A stretch of DNA of 64,000 nt from Candidatus Saccharimonas sp. (GTDB lineage: Bacteria > Patescibacteriota > Saccharimonadia > Saccharimonadales > Saccharimonadaceae): contig DZCW01000001.1 of the NCBI GenBank assembly GCA_022736555.1, positions 1-64,000 of the forward strand, in the 5' to 3' direction. The notes beneath the pieces were generated by a model that saw only the letters and a list, made by a program, of their open reading frames with translations, did not search any database and was not told the origin of the DNA. The translations under genes and the position numbers were made by a program. This document shows, piece by piece, positions 32,655-41,343 of the stretch (position 1 is the stretch's first letter; each line of letters begins with the position of its first letter).

Positions 32655-33534
32655 GAATTTACACGGTTTAGGCCGTGGTTTTGAATCATTAATTCCAACC
32701 GACCTATTAGATGAATCATTTGATCCAACAGCTTCGCAGGATCAACAGGTTAGTGAACTGCGACAGATTAAAATTGATCAGATAACCGTTGATCCGAACC
32801 AACCTCGCAAACAATTTGTTCAAGAGGATTTGGATAATTTAGCTGCTTCAATTAGCGAGCATGGCGTTTTACAGCCGATTATCGTTACGCCATTTAATGG
32901 TGGTTATCAAATAGTGGCCGGCGAACGACGATTTCATGCCTCTAAACTAGCTGGATTAGATAAAATTCCGGCTTTGGTGCGAACTCTGACGGGGCAACAT
33001 AAATTAGAAGTTTCATTGATCGAGAATCTGCAGCGCAAAGATCTAAATGTAATGGAAACAGCCACAGCCTATTTGAAGCTACGTAGCCAATTTAACCTGA
33101 GTCTAGAACAAATCGGCAAAAGGGTTGGGAATTGTTCAATTAGTGCTGTTAGTAATAAATTACGATTGCTAAAACTTCCTAGTATTGTTCGCGATAAGTT
33201 AGTTAGTGGTGAAATGACCGAAGGCCAGGCTAGACCATTGATCGTGTTAGAAGAATCTATTATCAAAAAAGTTCTACCTAAAATTATCAACGAAGAGTGG
33301 AGTTCGCGCAAAATCGAGCAATTTATTGTCGATTTAAAGAAAAATCGCGCTAATACCGAAATGTCGTCGGCCAGACAAATCAAGGAACAGCCGTACAAAA
33401 AACAGCTCGAATCCCTAAAAACACACTTAAAAACTGAGGTCAGTATTAATACTAATTCGCGCGGATCAGGCCGAATCACAATCAAGTTCAAAAACGAAAA
33501 AGAATTTGAGCGTTTGCAAAAATTGCTAGGTTAG
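32641..33534 (+). CDS. parB: chromosome partitioning protein ParB
   Basis: A protein of 297 aa. The N-terminal ParA-activating segment (LGRGFESLI) is followed by the CTPase/ParB_N domain with QPRKQF, GVLQPIIV and GERRFHAS near residue 99, then ENLQRKDLNVMETATAY, an HTH (LSLEQIGKRVGNCSISAVSNKLRLLKLP) and a C-terminal dimerisation domain. It spreads from parS sites as a CTP-dependent clamp. GTG start inside parA. No canonical parS palindrome was noticed in the window. Confidence 0.95.
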   Translation: MPVSKNLHGLGRGFESLIPTDLLDESFDPTASQDQQVSELRQIKIDQITVDPNQPRKQFVQEDLDNLAASISEHGVLQPIIVTPFNGGYQIVAGERRFHASKLAGLDKIPALVRTLTGQHKLEVSLIENLQRKDLNVMETATAYLKLRSQFNLSLEQIGKRVGNCSISAVSNKLRLLKLPSIVRDKLVSGEMTEGQARPLIVLEESIIKKVLPKIINEEWSSRKIEQFIVDLKKNRANTEMSSARQIKEQPYKKQLESLKTHLKTEVSINTNSRGSGRITIKFKNEKEFERLQKLLG

Positions 33535-33538
33535 TTAT

Positions 33539-34135
33539 TTAGAATAAGCGAATTTTATCGAATGGGAATACGCGTATTCCAACTGGTCCGACAACATCGT
33601 AGAGTGGGATTGTGCCTAGGCCATTTCGTGAATCGTACGAATAAGTTCCTTGGCGGTGGTCGCCCGATACAAATAATTCATTGGTAGGCACGACTGTGTC
33701 GATCTCACCGCTAGTTGGACTACCGGGTTCGCCTTTGTTGGTGTCGTCTGGGTTAAAACCGTTCGGATGAGCGTAATTATACACGGTGTATTTGCCGTCT
33801 TTTAGCACGACACGTTCGCCAGGGAATGCGATCACACGTTTAACAATATATTCGTCGCCCATGCCGCTAGTATATTGAGGATTTTTAAATACGATAACCT
33901 GACCGCGGTCGGGGATATAAGTTTTGTTTTGTAGTTGAGTTATGGTTACGGGTATGCGATTGACTATTAATCGATCACCTGTGTATAGGGTAGTTTCCAT
34001 ACTTGGCCCAATAACACTAAAACTACGGAATATAAACGTATTGATGAACAGCGTGCCGACCAGAACACATACTATAAAAATAATAATATTGATGGCATCT
34101 TTAAAGAAAAGGTGACGTTTAAAAAATGATTCCAT
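33539..34135 (-). CDS. lepB: signal peptidase I
   Basis: A 198-aa membrane-anchored serine protease. One N-terminal membrane helix (INIIIFIVCVLVGTLFI) is followed by box B GPSMETTLYTGDRLIVNR with the catalytic Ser, box D KRVIAFPGERV with the catalytic Lys, and box E SGDHRQGTYSYDSRNGLG. It removes Sec signal peptides, for example from the large surface protein. Convergent with parB (4-nt gap). TATAGT (34151-34146, leftward) predicts a 4-nt leader; no SD. Confidence 0.95.
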   Translation of the reverse strand: MESFFKRHLFFKDAINIIIFIVCVLVGTLFINTFIFRSFSVIGPSMETTLYTGDRLIVNRIPVTITQLQNKTYIPDRGQVIVFKNPQYTSGMGDEYIVKRVIAFPGERVVLKDGKYTVYNYAHPNGFNPDDTNKGEPGSPTSGEIDTVVPTNELFVSGDHRQGTYSYDSRNGLGTIPLYDVVGPVGIRVFPFDKIRLF

Positions 34136-34238
34136 ATTTAAAACTACTATACACTATTTTTTATCCACATATTTGATAAAGTTTATGGTTATTGGGTTTT
34201 AATAAGGCTCTAAGTTAGTTATAGTAGTATGAGTATTT

Positions 34239-35879
34239 ATGAAAAAGCAGCATTCTTCTATTGATGGTTTTATTCCTAGGCGGTCCGGTGGTCAGTTGGG
34301 TGCTTTGCATGACGAGCACAAGAGGCCAAATTTGGCCGATGTGCCTAATCGCAAATTAATCCATACCACTGGTAACGATGAGATGCGAATTATAGGTAAA
34401 GAGCAACCAGGTTTAGACATTGGACGTTCTGAATTAGATGATTCACTGCGCGATATTGACGATGGTTTAGCAGAATTACCTAAAAAACTCAGCCGCAAAC
34501 AACGCCGGTTGATGAAAAAACTAGCGAGAAAGCCTCGCAGTAAAGTTCGCCGTATTATTAAATGGTTGTTAATCATTATTTTATTAGCTGGACTCTCGGT
34601 TGGTGGCTATATGGTCTATAAATTCTTGTCGGCTAGCCATAATATATTACAAGGTAATGTTCTGGATTTATTCCAAACCCAGCCATTGAAACAGGATAGT
34701 AATGGGCGCAGCAATTTCCTAGTTCTCGGGACTTCCGAAGACGATCCAGGACACCCTGGATCTACTTTGACCGATTCAATGATGGTCATTAGTGTCGACC
34801 AAAAAAACAAGGATATTTATATGTTCAGTATTCCTAGGGATTTGTACGTAGAATATGGTACGGCATGTGATTCTGGGTATTCTGGCAAGATAAATGTTTA
34901 TTTTAGCTGTTCTGACGAAGGTACAGATACTCAGGCCGAGCAGAATCGCTTAACTAGAACACAAAAGTTAATTGGTGATATATTCGGGTTAGATATTCAG
35001 TATGGCATCCATATTAACCAAACAGTATTACGCCAGGCTGTTGATGCGGTCGGTGGTATTGATGTCGATATCCAGGGTAGTAATGGTGATTCCGGTGTTT
35101 TTGATCGTAACTTTGACTGGCGCTGTAATTACACATGTTATTTAGTGAAATATGTAAATGGTGTTCATCATTTGGATGGTGCGCATGCCCTATACCTATC
35201 CCAGGCTAGGGGTGATATAGCGCCAACCTACGGCTTAGGTAACTCTAATTTTGATCGAGAAAAAAATCAGCAAAAAATCCTGATGGCGTTAAAAGAAAAA
35301 GCAATGACAACCGGCGTTCTGACTAATTTAAGTGCTGTAACTCAGTTAATTGATGCCCTCGGTAGTAATCTAAGGACAAATATTCAAGCTAATGAGATAC
35401 GGACCTTGATGCAGGTTGCCAGCAGTATAAAATCAGGTGACGTACACACAGTTAGTTTAGTTGATGATGGTAATTCTGTAGTTAAATCGGGTAATTATAA
35501 TGGAGCTAGTGTGGTTATGCCTGCTGCGGGTATATACGATTATAGTGAAATCCAGACGTATATCCAAAAGAACATCAGTAACAACCCTGTAACCCGTGAA
35601 GCTGCTCCGATAGTTGTGTTGAATGGTACTGGTACGGCTGGATTCGGTCAGACCAAAGCCGACGAATTAACGGCGGCTGGGTATAACGTAACTTTGGTTG
35701 ATAATGCCCCTGACGGTACATACGACACAGTCGAAGTTTACCAAATAGGCACAGAGGATAGTGCCACGGCTGCAAAGTTAGCTAGTTTATATGGTGTCAC
35801 GATCAAAACAACAACTCCGCCTATATCTGTCGATAGCACTATTAGGTTCGTTGTTGTCTTTGGGTCTACTGCTAGTTGA
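34239..35879 (+). CDS. LytR-CpsA-Psr (LCP) family protein
   Basis: A protein of 546 aa. A long basic cytoplasmic N-terminus (about 105 aa) leads to a membrane helix (WLLIIILLAGLSVGGYMVY), then an LCP domain with LGTSEDD...LTDSMMVISVD, SIPRDLYVEY and the ARGD loop (LSQARGDIAPTYGLGNSNFDREKNQQKIL). The C-terminus is a LytR_C domain (VVLNGTGTAGFGQTKADELTAAGY). LCP enzymes attach polymers from lipid carriers to peptidoglycan. TATAGT at 34220-34225 predicts a 7-nt leader. Confidence 0.93.
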   Translation: MKKQHSSIDGFIPRRSGGQLGALHDEHKRPNLADVPNRKLIHTTGNDEMRIIGKEQPGLDIGRSELDDSLRDIDDGLAELPKKLSRKQRRLMKKLARKPRSKVRRIIKWLLIIILLAGLSVGGYMVYKFLSASHNILQGNVLDLFQTQPLKQDSNGRSNFLVLGTSEDDPGHPGSTLTDSMMVISVDQKNKDIYMFSIPRDLYVEYGTACDSGYSGKINVYFSCSDEGTDTQAEQNRLTRTQKLIGDIFGLDIQYGIHINQTVLRQAVDAVGGIDVDIQGSNGDSGVFDRNFDWRCNYTCYLVKYVNGVHHLDGAHALYLSQARGDIAPTYGLGNSNFDREKNQQKILMALKEKAMTTGVLTNLSAVTQLIDALGSNLRTNIQANEIRTLMQVASSIKSGDVHTVSLVDDGNSVVKSGNYNGASVVMPAAGIYDYSEIQTYIQKNISNNPVTREAAPIVVLNGTGTAGFGQTKADELTAAGYNVTLVDNAPDGTYDTVEVYQIGTEDSATAAKLASLYGVTIKTTTPPISVDSTIRFVVVFGSTAS

Positions 35880-35888
35880 TGATATACT
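35861..35888 (+). promoter_or_regulatory. promoter of a polytopic membrane protein gene
   Basis: TTGGGT (35861-35866), 16-bp spacer, TATACT (35883-35888). The -35 lies within the 3' end of the LCP gene; predicted +1 is 5 nt before the next ATG. Confidence 0.6.
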
Positions 35889-35899
35889 GGTAGGCATAT

Positions 35900-36703
35900 A
35901 TGGAGTTTCTCAAGATCATAAAACGGCGTTCGTTTATCAACGAATCTATCTATGTAATTCTAAATATCGGCTTGGCTGTTGCGCTATTGTTCATTATCAG
36001 AGCTACTAGTTCATTATGGTTAGCTTTTTTATTAATATTACTTAGTAAATGGCGAGTTTTTGCAGTTCGTCCGCGGTTTTGGTTTGCTCATGTTCAGGCT
36101 GACTTAGTTAGTCTAATTGTGAGCATTAGTTTTGTGGTATTTTTATATGTCGCTAATACGAATAACATAACTGATTCCAGAGTTTTGGCGGTTCAGATAA
36201 TCTTGGTTTTGTTCTATATTGGTTGGTTGGTATTTTTGAAATCACAATCCAAACGAGTATATATTGTTGCTCAGGCCAGTATAGCTCTGTTCGTCGGAAC
36301 GTCGGCTATTTATGCTATGTCGTATGGTTGGATAGCTTCGCCGGTTGTGTTATTAATGTGGTTGGTTGGTTACGCGACCGCCAAACACATACTAGGTAGT
36401 TACGAGGAAGAAAAACACATAGTCCAGCTTAGCTTGGCTTGGGGTTTGGTGCTGGCTGAAATTGGCTGGCTGGCGTATCACTGGACAATTGCGTATCAAC
36501 TACCGATTTTTACCAACGTATTGCTGCCACAGGTATCGATCATAGCGCTGGCAGTTGGTTTTGTAGTTTATAAATCTTATGACTCGTATTATCATCATCA
36601 AATAGTTAGATTGAACGATATAATCTTGCCTCTGTTATTTTCGATCGGCATTATTATTATGTTAGTCTTGGCATTCAATGGGGTTAGTACGACTAACGTT
36701 TAA
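35900..36703 (+). CDS. polytopic membrane protein of unknown function
   Basis: A 267-aa protein with about seven or eight hydrophobic helices (for example ESIYVILNIGLAVALLFII, LVSLIVSISFVVFLYVA, IILPLLFSIGIIIMLVLAF). Charged loops such as SKWRVFAVRPRFWF and SYEEEKHI separate them. No transporter or enzyme motif was recognised. Predicted leaderless start. It is convergent with prmC and its stop overlaps that of prmC by 4 nt. Confidence 0.75.
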   Translation: MEFLKIIKRRSFINESIYVILNIGLAVALLFIIRATSSLWLAFLLILLSKWRVFAVRPRFWFAHVQADLVSLIVSISFVVFLYVANTNNITDSRVLAVQIILVLFYIGWLVFLKSQSKRVYIVAQASIALFVGTSAIYAMSYGWIASPVVLLMWLVGYATAKHILGSYEEEKHIVQLSLAWGLVLAEIGWLAYHWTIAYQLPIFTNVLLPQVSIIALAVGFVVYKSYDSYYHHQIVRLNDIILPLLFSIGIIIMLVLAFNGVSTTNV

Positions 36704-37524
36704 CCTTTAGTAAAATCCAAAACGTAGTTTAGCTGTTGGGTTTTAGCGAAATTATTTGTTTCGGCATATTCGATTAATGATTGATGTTGATCTGGGTCAG
36801 CTTCGATGATTAGGTGAGCCCCCATATTTAATAAATCTTTTGCTTCGGAAATCAATTCCTTAATAAGTGATTGGCCGTTATCGTCGGCGAACAGTGCCGA
36901 TTCTGGCTCGTAATCGGTTTCTGGCGAACGGTCCCAGCTTCGATCGACATATGGCAGATTAGCGATAATAATATCGGGTCTTACGGCGTATTCTTTTAAT
37001 AAATTACTATGAATTATATCCACATCAGCTGCAAGGTTAGCGGCATTTTTAGCGGCAATTTTGAGCGCCTCGTCGCTGATATCTATAAGGGTCACGTCTA
37101 GATTAGGAAGCTCTAATTTAGCGGTTATACCTAGACAACCACTGCCTGTGCCGACATCAACGAGCCTAGCGGACGGTAGATGGTAGGTGGTAGTTAGTAG
37201 GATCTCTTTAAGGATTGTAATTATATCTTCGGATTCTGGACGGGGGATTAGGGTGGCTGGTGTGACTGTGAATTGTCTACCGTAGAATTCTTTTCGTCCA
37301 ACAATGTAGGCGATAGGTGTGTGTTTAAGGCGTGAGGCTAGCGATTTATTTGCAATTTCGAGCACCTTGTCGTCAATGGTTTGGTCGGGGTAGGCGTGTA
37401 AATAGGTGCGGTCTTTACCTAGGGCAAATGCTAAAATAATCTCGGCATCTAATCGAGCGCTAGATATGGTGATCTCTGATAATTGGCTAGTTGAATTAGC
37501 TAGCCACTCGTTAATTGCTAGCAT
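36700..37524 (-). CDS. prmC: release factor glutamine methyltransferase
   Basis: A 274-aa SAM-dependent methyltransferase that methylates the Gln of the GGQ motif in RF1/RF2. An N-terminal helical RF-binding domain is followed by [12 protein letters not shown], motif [14 protein letters not shown] near residue 112 and the catalytic-site strand ANLPYVD near residue 178. The usual NPPY reads NLPY here. Its ATG lies inside prfA (14-nt overlap), the classical prfA-prmC pair. Confidence 0.93.
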   Translation of the reverse strand: MLAINEWLANSTSQLSEITISSARLDAEIILAFALGKDRTYLHAYPDQTIDDKVLEIANKSLASRLKHTPIAYIVGRKEFYGRQFTVTPATLIPRPESEDIITILKEILLTTTYHLPSARLVDVGTGSGCLGITAKLELPNLDVTLIDISDEALKIAAKNAANLAADVDIIHSNLLKEYAVRPDIIIANLPYVDRSWDRSPETDYEPESALFADDNGQSLIKELISEAKDLLNMGAHLIIEADPDQHQSLIEYAETNNFAKTQQLNYVLDFTKG

Positions 37525-38581
37525 TGGCGGCTGCTAGCTCACGCTCATAATTTTGCAATTGTTCGATTAAATCGTCGATGCCGCCATTCATGGCGCCTGG
37601 AATATTACTGCGTGAATAGTTGATTCGGTGATCAGTAATACGATCCTGGGGGAAATTATAGGTTCGGATTTTTTCAGAACGATCGCCGCTGCCGATCAAA
37701 CTACGTCGCTCGGCGGTAAGTTTTGTCTGCTCGGCATCGATTTTTTGTTGTAACAAGCGGCTACGTAGAACACTCATAGCTTTTAGCTTATTTTTGAGTT
37801 GCGATTTTTCATCCTGGTTAATAACAACCATACCGCTAGGTATATGAGTGATACGGACAGCACTGTCGGTAGTGTTGACACTTTGTCCGCCATGACCGCC
37901 TGAACGATAAATATCAATACGAAGGTCGTTCGGATCTATCTCTAAATCAGTTTCTTCGGCTTCTGGTAAAACCGCGACAGTCACGGTACTAGTATGAATA
38001 CGACCTTGTGATTCAGTGGAGGGGATTCGTTGTACGCGGTGAACACCTGATTCAAACTTTAATTTTGAATAAGGAGCATCGCCTTTGACTCCAAAAATAA
38101 CTTCCTTGTAGCCGCCGGTGTCGTTCATGCTTTCGCTAATTAATTCCACGCGCAGAGAATGGGTTTCACAGTAGCGTAAATACATACGATATAGTTCGGT
38201 GGCGAATAAACTAGCTTCGTCGCCGCCAGCTCCGGCGCGGATCTCAAAGATGATGTTCTTTTCGTCATTCGGATCCTTGGGCGCGAGCATAGCGAATAAA
38301 TTATCTTCGAGTTTTTGAAGTTGATCTTTGATATCTTCCATTTCTTGTTTGGCGATTTCGGCCAGCTCGTCATTACCATTTGCTAATTCCTTGGCTTCGT
38401 TGAACTGATTTTCTAGGGTTTGCCGCAGTAGGGCTTTGCCTAAAATATTATCTAATTCAGCCAGGCGTTTATTCTTGGTGGAAAAATTCGGATCGGAATA
38501 GGCTGAGGGTGACGATAAGAACGAAGTTAATTCGGCTTTTTCAAGTTGTAGATCGTGTATGTTTAGTGATATCTTTGCCAT
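37511..38581 (-). CDS. prfA: peptide chain release factor RF1
   Basis: A 356-aa class I release factor for UAA/UAG. The stop-recognition PxT motif appears as [14 protein letters not shown] near residue 180, and the catalytic GGQ is in [18 protein letters not shown] near residue 227. It lies upstream of and overlaps prmC, which modifies this Gln. TACAAT (38610-38605, leftward) gives a short leader of about 17 nt. Confidence 0.97.
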   Translation of the reverse strand: MAKISLNIHDLQLEKAELTSFLSSPSAYSDPNFSTKNKRLAELDNILGKALLRQTLENQFNEAKELANGNDELAEIAKQEMEDIKDQLQKLEDNLFAMLAPKDPNDEKNIIFEIRAGAGGDEASLFATELYRMYLRYCETHSLRVELISESMNDTGGYKEVIFGVKGDAPYSKLKFESGVHRVQRIPSTESQGRIHTSTVTVAVLPEAEETDLEIDPNDLRIDIYRSGGHGGQSVNTTDSAVRITHIPSGMVVINQDEKSQLKNKLKAMSVLRSRLLQQKIDAEQTKLTAERRSLIGSGDRSEKIRTYNFPQDRITDHRINYSRSNIPGAMNGGIDDLIEQLQNYERELAAANASN

Positions 38582-38613
38582 AAAATCCCATTTATTTTAA
38601 CATTATTGTAACA

Positions 38614-38646
38614 AAAAAGAGGCTACCTTAATGATAACCTCTTTTT
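38614..38646. terminator. bidirectional terminator between rpmE and prfA
   Basis: AAAAAGAGG (38614-38622) pairs with CCTCTTTTT (38638-38646). Read leftward it ends the rpmE transcript with a T-run. Confidence 0.88.
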
Positions 38647-38655
38647 GAAATAACG

Positions 38656-38967
38656 CTATCGTTCAGCTTTTTTGGCTTTGGCTTTTATAGCTTTGCTAGC
38701 AAGTTCAACTTTGCGAGCTTCGGCAGCAGCAAATTTAGCCTTGAATCGGTCAACGCGACCTTCGGTGTCGATAATCTTTTCTTCACCGGTAAAGAATGGG
38801 TGAGAAGCAGACGAAATATGCATCTTAATTAATGGATACTCGTTGCCGTCTTCCCATTTAATAGTTTCGTTGGTCTGCGCAGTAGACTGTGTCAAAAACG
38901 CAAACCCAGCCACCTCGTCGCTAAATACGACAGGGCGATAATCGGTTGGGTGTATATTGTTTTTCAT
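38656..38967 (-). CDS. rpmE: ribosomal protein L31, type B-like
   Basis: A 103-aa L31 with [15 protein letters not shown] at the start and [28 protein letters not shown] at the end, followed by an Ala/Lys-rich tail. It has no zinc-binding Cys residues, so it is the zinc-independent (C-minus, YkgM-like) form. A longer in-frame start (39039) is rejected because TACAAT with TTTACA (leftward, 38982-38977 and 39005-39000) predicts +1 3 nt before the ATG at 38967. Confidence 0.93.
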   Translation of the reverse strand: MKNNIHPTDYRPVVFSDEVAGFAFLTQSTAQTNETIKWEDGNEYPLIKMHISSASHPFFTGEEKIIDTEGRVDRFKAKFAAAEARKVELASKAIKAKAKKAER

Positions 38968-38976
38968 AATTCGATA

Positions 38977-39005
38977 ATTGTATCTGTTTTTTGGTGATTT
39001 GTAAA
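38977..39005 (-). promoter_or_regulatory. rpmE promoter
   Basis: Leftward TTTACA (39005-39000), 17-bp spacer, TACAAT (38982-38977); +1 about 38970, leaderless. Confidence 0.8.
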
Positions 39006-39027
39006 GGATTATATATGACACACTTAC

Positions 39028-39057
39028 TTGACAAAACATAAGCTTTTATAGTATAGT
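39028..39057 (+). promoter_or_regulatory. consensus promoter of an unexplained short unit
   Basis: TTGACA (39028-39033), 18-bp spacer, TATAGT (39052-39057), predicted +1 near 39064. It faces away from rpmE and drives the roughly 190-nt unit that ends at the terminator near 39250. Confidence 0.75.
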
Positions 39058-39080
39058 AATGATATAGATCATAAAAATAA

Positions 39081-39203
39081 AAAAAGGAACCGTCTCCGGA
39101 TTTTAGCGAAGACAAGGTCAGGCAGGCTGCTGAAGATTACGTGACTAAAATGGTTATTCGTCAGGATGCGGCGGCGAATACTAACGAGTCGCAGTTCAAC
39201 TAG
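39081..39203 (+). pseudogene. start-less ORF or small RNA between promoter and terminator
   Basis: After an SD-like AAAAAGGAA (39081-39089) a frame runs PDFSEDKVRQAAEDYVTKM and on to NTNESQFN, with TAG at 39201-39203. It looks protein-like (amphipathic helix, balanced charge) but has no ATG, GTG or TTG at a suitable distance from the SD; the first in-frame GTG is at about 39141. It may be a 5'-truncated gene remnant, use a rare start, or be a small RNA. The reverse strand is also open here but has no signals. Confidence 0.4.
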
Positions 39204-39218
39204 AATATTTTGTTTTTT

Positions 39219-39250
39219 AAAAGCGCCACGTTTAATGTGGCGCTTTTTTA
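39219..39250 (+). terminator. terminator of the short unit
   Basis: AAAAGCGCCAC (39219-39229) pairs with GTGGCGCTTTT (39237-39247), followed by more T. The strong stem confirms a transcript ends here just before the rpsB promoter. Confidence 0.92.
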
Positions 39251-39268
39251 TTTTTTGCATGTTTGCTA

Positions 39269-39297
39269 TTGAATTTTCATCTGTAAAAGTCTATAAT
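39269..39297 (+). promoter_or_regulatory. rpsB-tsf promoter
   Basis: TTGAAT (39269-39274), 17-bp spacer, TATAAT (39292-39297); +1 about 39304 with an 81-nt structured leader. Confidence 0.88.
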
Positions 39298-39323
39298 GAT
39301 CAGGTAAATAAATTAAAGAAACA

Positions 39324-39378
39324 ACCTATGTGGTAACTCCTGATTATAATCGGACACATAGGTGAAGAAAAAGGAGTT
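39324..39378 (+). promoter_or_regulatory. rpsB leader hairpin with possible SD-pairing loop
   Basis: ACCTATGTG (39324-39332) pairs perfectly with CACATAGGT (39355-39363). The enclosed loop holds AACTCCT (39335-39341), which is exactly complementary to AGGAGTT (39372-39378), the rpsB SD. A loop-to-SD pseudoknot could hide the ribosome site, as in autoregulated ribosomal protein leaders. Confidence 0.6.
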
Positions 39379-39384
39379 CAGATC

Positions 39385-40119
39385 ATGACATCTAATGTCG
39401 ATATCAAAGCCCTGTTTGAAGCAGGCGTACACTTCGGTCACAAGACTAGCCATTGGAATCCTAAAATGGCAAAATATATTCACAGTAAACGCCAGGAAAG
39501 CCACATCATTGATTTGGCGAAAACTGTCGAAGGTCTAAACGTGGCATTGCCATTCTTGACCAGCGTAGTTGCTAGTGGCAAACAAGTTCTATTTGTTGGC
39601 ACTAAAAAGCACACCAAAGATATCATTCGTGAAGCTGCTCAGGCAGTTAATCAGCCATACGTTACTGAACGTTGGTTAGGTGGTACTTTGACTAATGTCG
39701 CTACTGTTACTAAACAGATTAAAAAATTAAAAGACCTAGAAAAACGCATGGCATCAGGTGACCTAGAAAAACGCTATTCTAAATTAGAAGTTCAACGTTT
39801 CCAGGAAGAAATTGATGATCTAAATAATAAATACCTAGGTATCAAAGATCTAAATGGTAAACCAGGCGCTGTGTTTATTATTGACGTTATCGGTGATATG
39901 AATGCTATCAAAGAGGCTAAAACCCTTAATGTTCCAGTTGTTGCGGTTGTCGATACTAACGCCGATCCAACTTTGGTTGATTATATTATTCCTGGTAATG
40001 ATGATGCTATAAAGGGCGTTCAATTACTATTAGATTACGTAAAGACTGCCGTCATTGATGGCGCAGCGGGTGCTAGTAAAGTAACTGATAATATTAAGGC
40101 TGATACAAAGGAGAAATAA
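39385..40119 (+). CDS. rpsB: ribosomal protein S2
   Basis: A 244-aa S2 protein. Signatures: ALFEAGVHFGHKTSHWNPKMAKYI near residue 8, LFVGTKKHTKDIIREAA, RWLGGTLTNVATV and PGAVFIIDV...AIKEAKTLNVPVVAVVDTNADP. S2 joins the 30S head late and is needed for S1 binding. First gene of rpsB-tsf. SD AAGGAG at 39371-39376. Confidence 0.98.
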   Translation: MTSNVDIKALFEAGVHFGHKTSHWNPKMAKYIHSKRQESHIIDLAKTVEGLNVALPFLTSVVASGKQVLFVGTKKHTKDIIREAAQAVNQPYVTERWLGGTLTNVATVTKQIKKLKDLEKRMASGDLEKRYSKLEVQRFQEEIDDLNNKYLGIKDLNGKPGAVFIIDVIGDMNAIKEAKTLNVPVVAVVDTNADPTLVDYIIPGNDDAIKGVQLLLDYVKTAVIDGAAGASKVTDNIKADTKEK

Positions 40120-40123
40120 AGCG

Positions 40124-40720
40124 ATGGGCGTATCAATTGACGATATTAGAAAACTCAAGGAATTGACCGGTATCGGTCTAACTGATGCCAAAGCTGCATT
40201 AGTTGGTGCTGATGGCGATTTCGATAAGGCACTAGAGGTATTACGCAAAAAAGGCGTTACCAAAGCCGAGAAAAAAGGCGACCGCGAAGCTCGCGAAGGT
40301 CTAGTCGATGGTTATATCCACGGTGGCCGTATTGGTGTTGTTGTTGAAGTTAACTGCGAGACTGATTTCGTAGCTCGAACTGACGGTTTCAAGTCGTTTG
40401 TTCACGAAATTGCTTTGCAGATCGCTTCTATGTCACCTCAATATATTAACGAGTCTGAAATTCCAGCCGAAGAAATGGCTCGTGTTCGTGCCGAAGCCGA
40501 AGAACGTGCTAAAAACGAAGGCAAACCAGCTGCTATGCTAGAAAAAATAGTTGATGGTCAGGTTAAAAAACACTTTGCTGAAAAAGTTTTGATGAGTCAA
40601 GAATATATCAAAAACGACAAGCAAACTGTCGAAGATTTCGTCAAAGAGAATATCTCGAAAACTGGTGAAAATCTAATAATTCGCCAATTCAAACGTATTG
40701 AGCTCGGCGTTAACGAATAG
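40124..40720 (+). CDS. tsf: elongation factor Ts
   Basis: A 198-aa nucleotide exchange factor for EF-Tu. The UBA-like N-terminus IDDIRKLKELTGIGLTDAKAAL and the exchange motif EVNCETDFVARTDGFKSFVHEIALQIAS (Asp-Phe near residue 84) are intact. It is short, with one core subdomain as in many reduced or thermophilic bacteria. Four nt after rpsB. Confidence 0.97.
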   Translation: MGVSIDDIRKLKELTGIGLTDAKAALVGADGDFDKALEVLRKKGVTKAEKKGDREAREGLVDGYIHGGRIGVVVEVNCETDFVARTDGFKSFVHEIALQIASMSPQYINESEIPAEEMARVRAEAEERAKNEGKPAAMLEKIVDGQVKKHFAEKVLMSQEYIKNDKQTVEDFVKENISKTGENLIIRQFKRIELGVNE

Positions 40721-40738
40721 AACCTGAGTTCTGACACT

Positions 40739-40772
40739 AAAATAACCATGTAGAGATTACATGGTTATTTTG
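40739..40772 (+). terminator. tsf terminator
   Basis: A 14-bp perfect stem (40739-40752 with 40758-40771) with a 5-nt loop, ending in TTTT. It overlaps the upstream part of the frr promoter. Confidence 0.9.
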
Positions 40773-40773
40773 T

Positions 40774-40779
40774 TACAAT
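40774..40779 (+). promoter_or_regulatory. frr -10 box
   Basis: TACAAT; predicted +1 at 40786, 3 nt before the frr ATG. The -35 position falls within the tsf terminator stem and is not recognisable. Confidence 0.6.
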
Positions 40780-40788
40780 AAGATTACT

Positions 40789-41343
40789 ATGTTTGATACG
40801 AAACCTTATGAACAGAAATTTGACCAAGTTATTGCCCGTTTCGAAGAAGAGTTAAAAAAAGTTCGCACTGGTCGTGCGCACCCAGGTCAGCTAGATGGTG
40901 TTAGGGTTGAAGTTTATGGAAGTTTGATGCCACTCAACCAAGTCGCTAATATCACTGCACCAGAGGCGCAGATGCTACTTATAACGCCATTTGATCCTAG
41001 TAATATTCAACCAATTAGTGCGGCAATTCGAGCCGATCAGAGCCTAGGTTTTAACCCAAGTGATGATGGTCGTGTTGTTCGCGTACCTGTTCCGGCACTT
41101 ACCGAAGAACGCCGTAAATTGCTAGTTAAACAGGGTAGTGAAAAAGTCGAAGAAACCAGAATTGCACTTCGAAACATCCGCCAAGATGCACTCAAGGATG
41201 CGAAACGCAAAAAAGAATCCAAGGAATTATCCGAAGATGACGTAAAGCGTGTCGAAAAGGTGATTGATGGGACTATGGCAGCTATCAATACTAAAATTGA
41301 TGAAATATTCCGAGCCAAAGAGAAAGAAATACTTACAATCTAA
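40789..41343 (+). CDS. frr: ribosome recycling factor
   Basis: A 184-aa tRNA-mimic that splits post-termination ribosomes with EF-G. Conserved VRTGRAHPGQLDGVRVEVYG near residue 26, ITAPEAQMLLITPFDPS, and EERRKLLVKQGSEKVEETRIALRNIRQDA at domain I. Predicted leaderless. Its TAA shares bases with the uppS ATG (TAATG), so frr-uppS-rseP is one operon. Confidence 0.97.
   Translation: MFDTKPYEQKFDQVIARFEEELKKVRTGRAHPGQLDGVRVEVYGSLMPLNQVANITAPEAQMLLITPFDPSNIQPISAAIRADQSLGFNPSDDGRVVRVPVPALTEERRKLLVKQGSEKVEETRIALRNIRQDALKDAKRKKESKELSEDDVKRVEKVIDGTMAAINTKIDEIFRAKEKEILTI

Noticed and set aside
31860-33540. parS site near parAB
   Set aside because: I looked for a TGTTTCACGTGAAACA-like palindrome and saw none; a divergent parS could still be present.
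39069-39260. Minus-strand frame across the unexplained unit before rpsB
   Set aside because: It runs against the promoter and terminator there and is very basic and Ile/Phe-rich, as expected for a reverse reading of AT-rich DNA.
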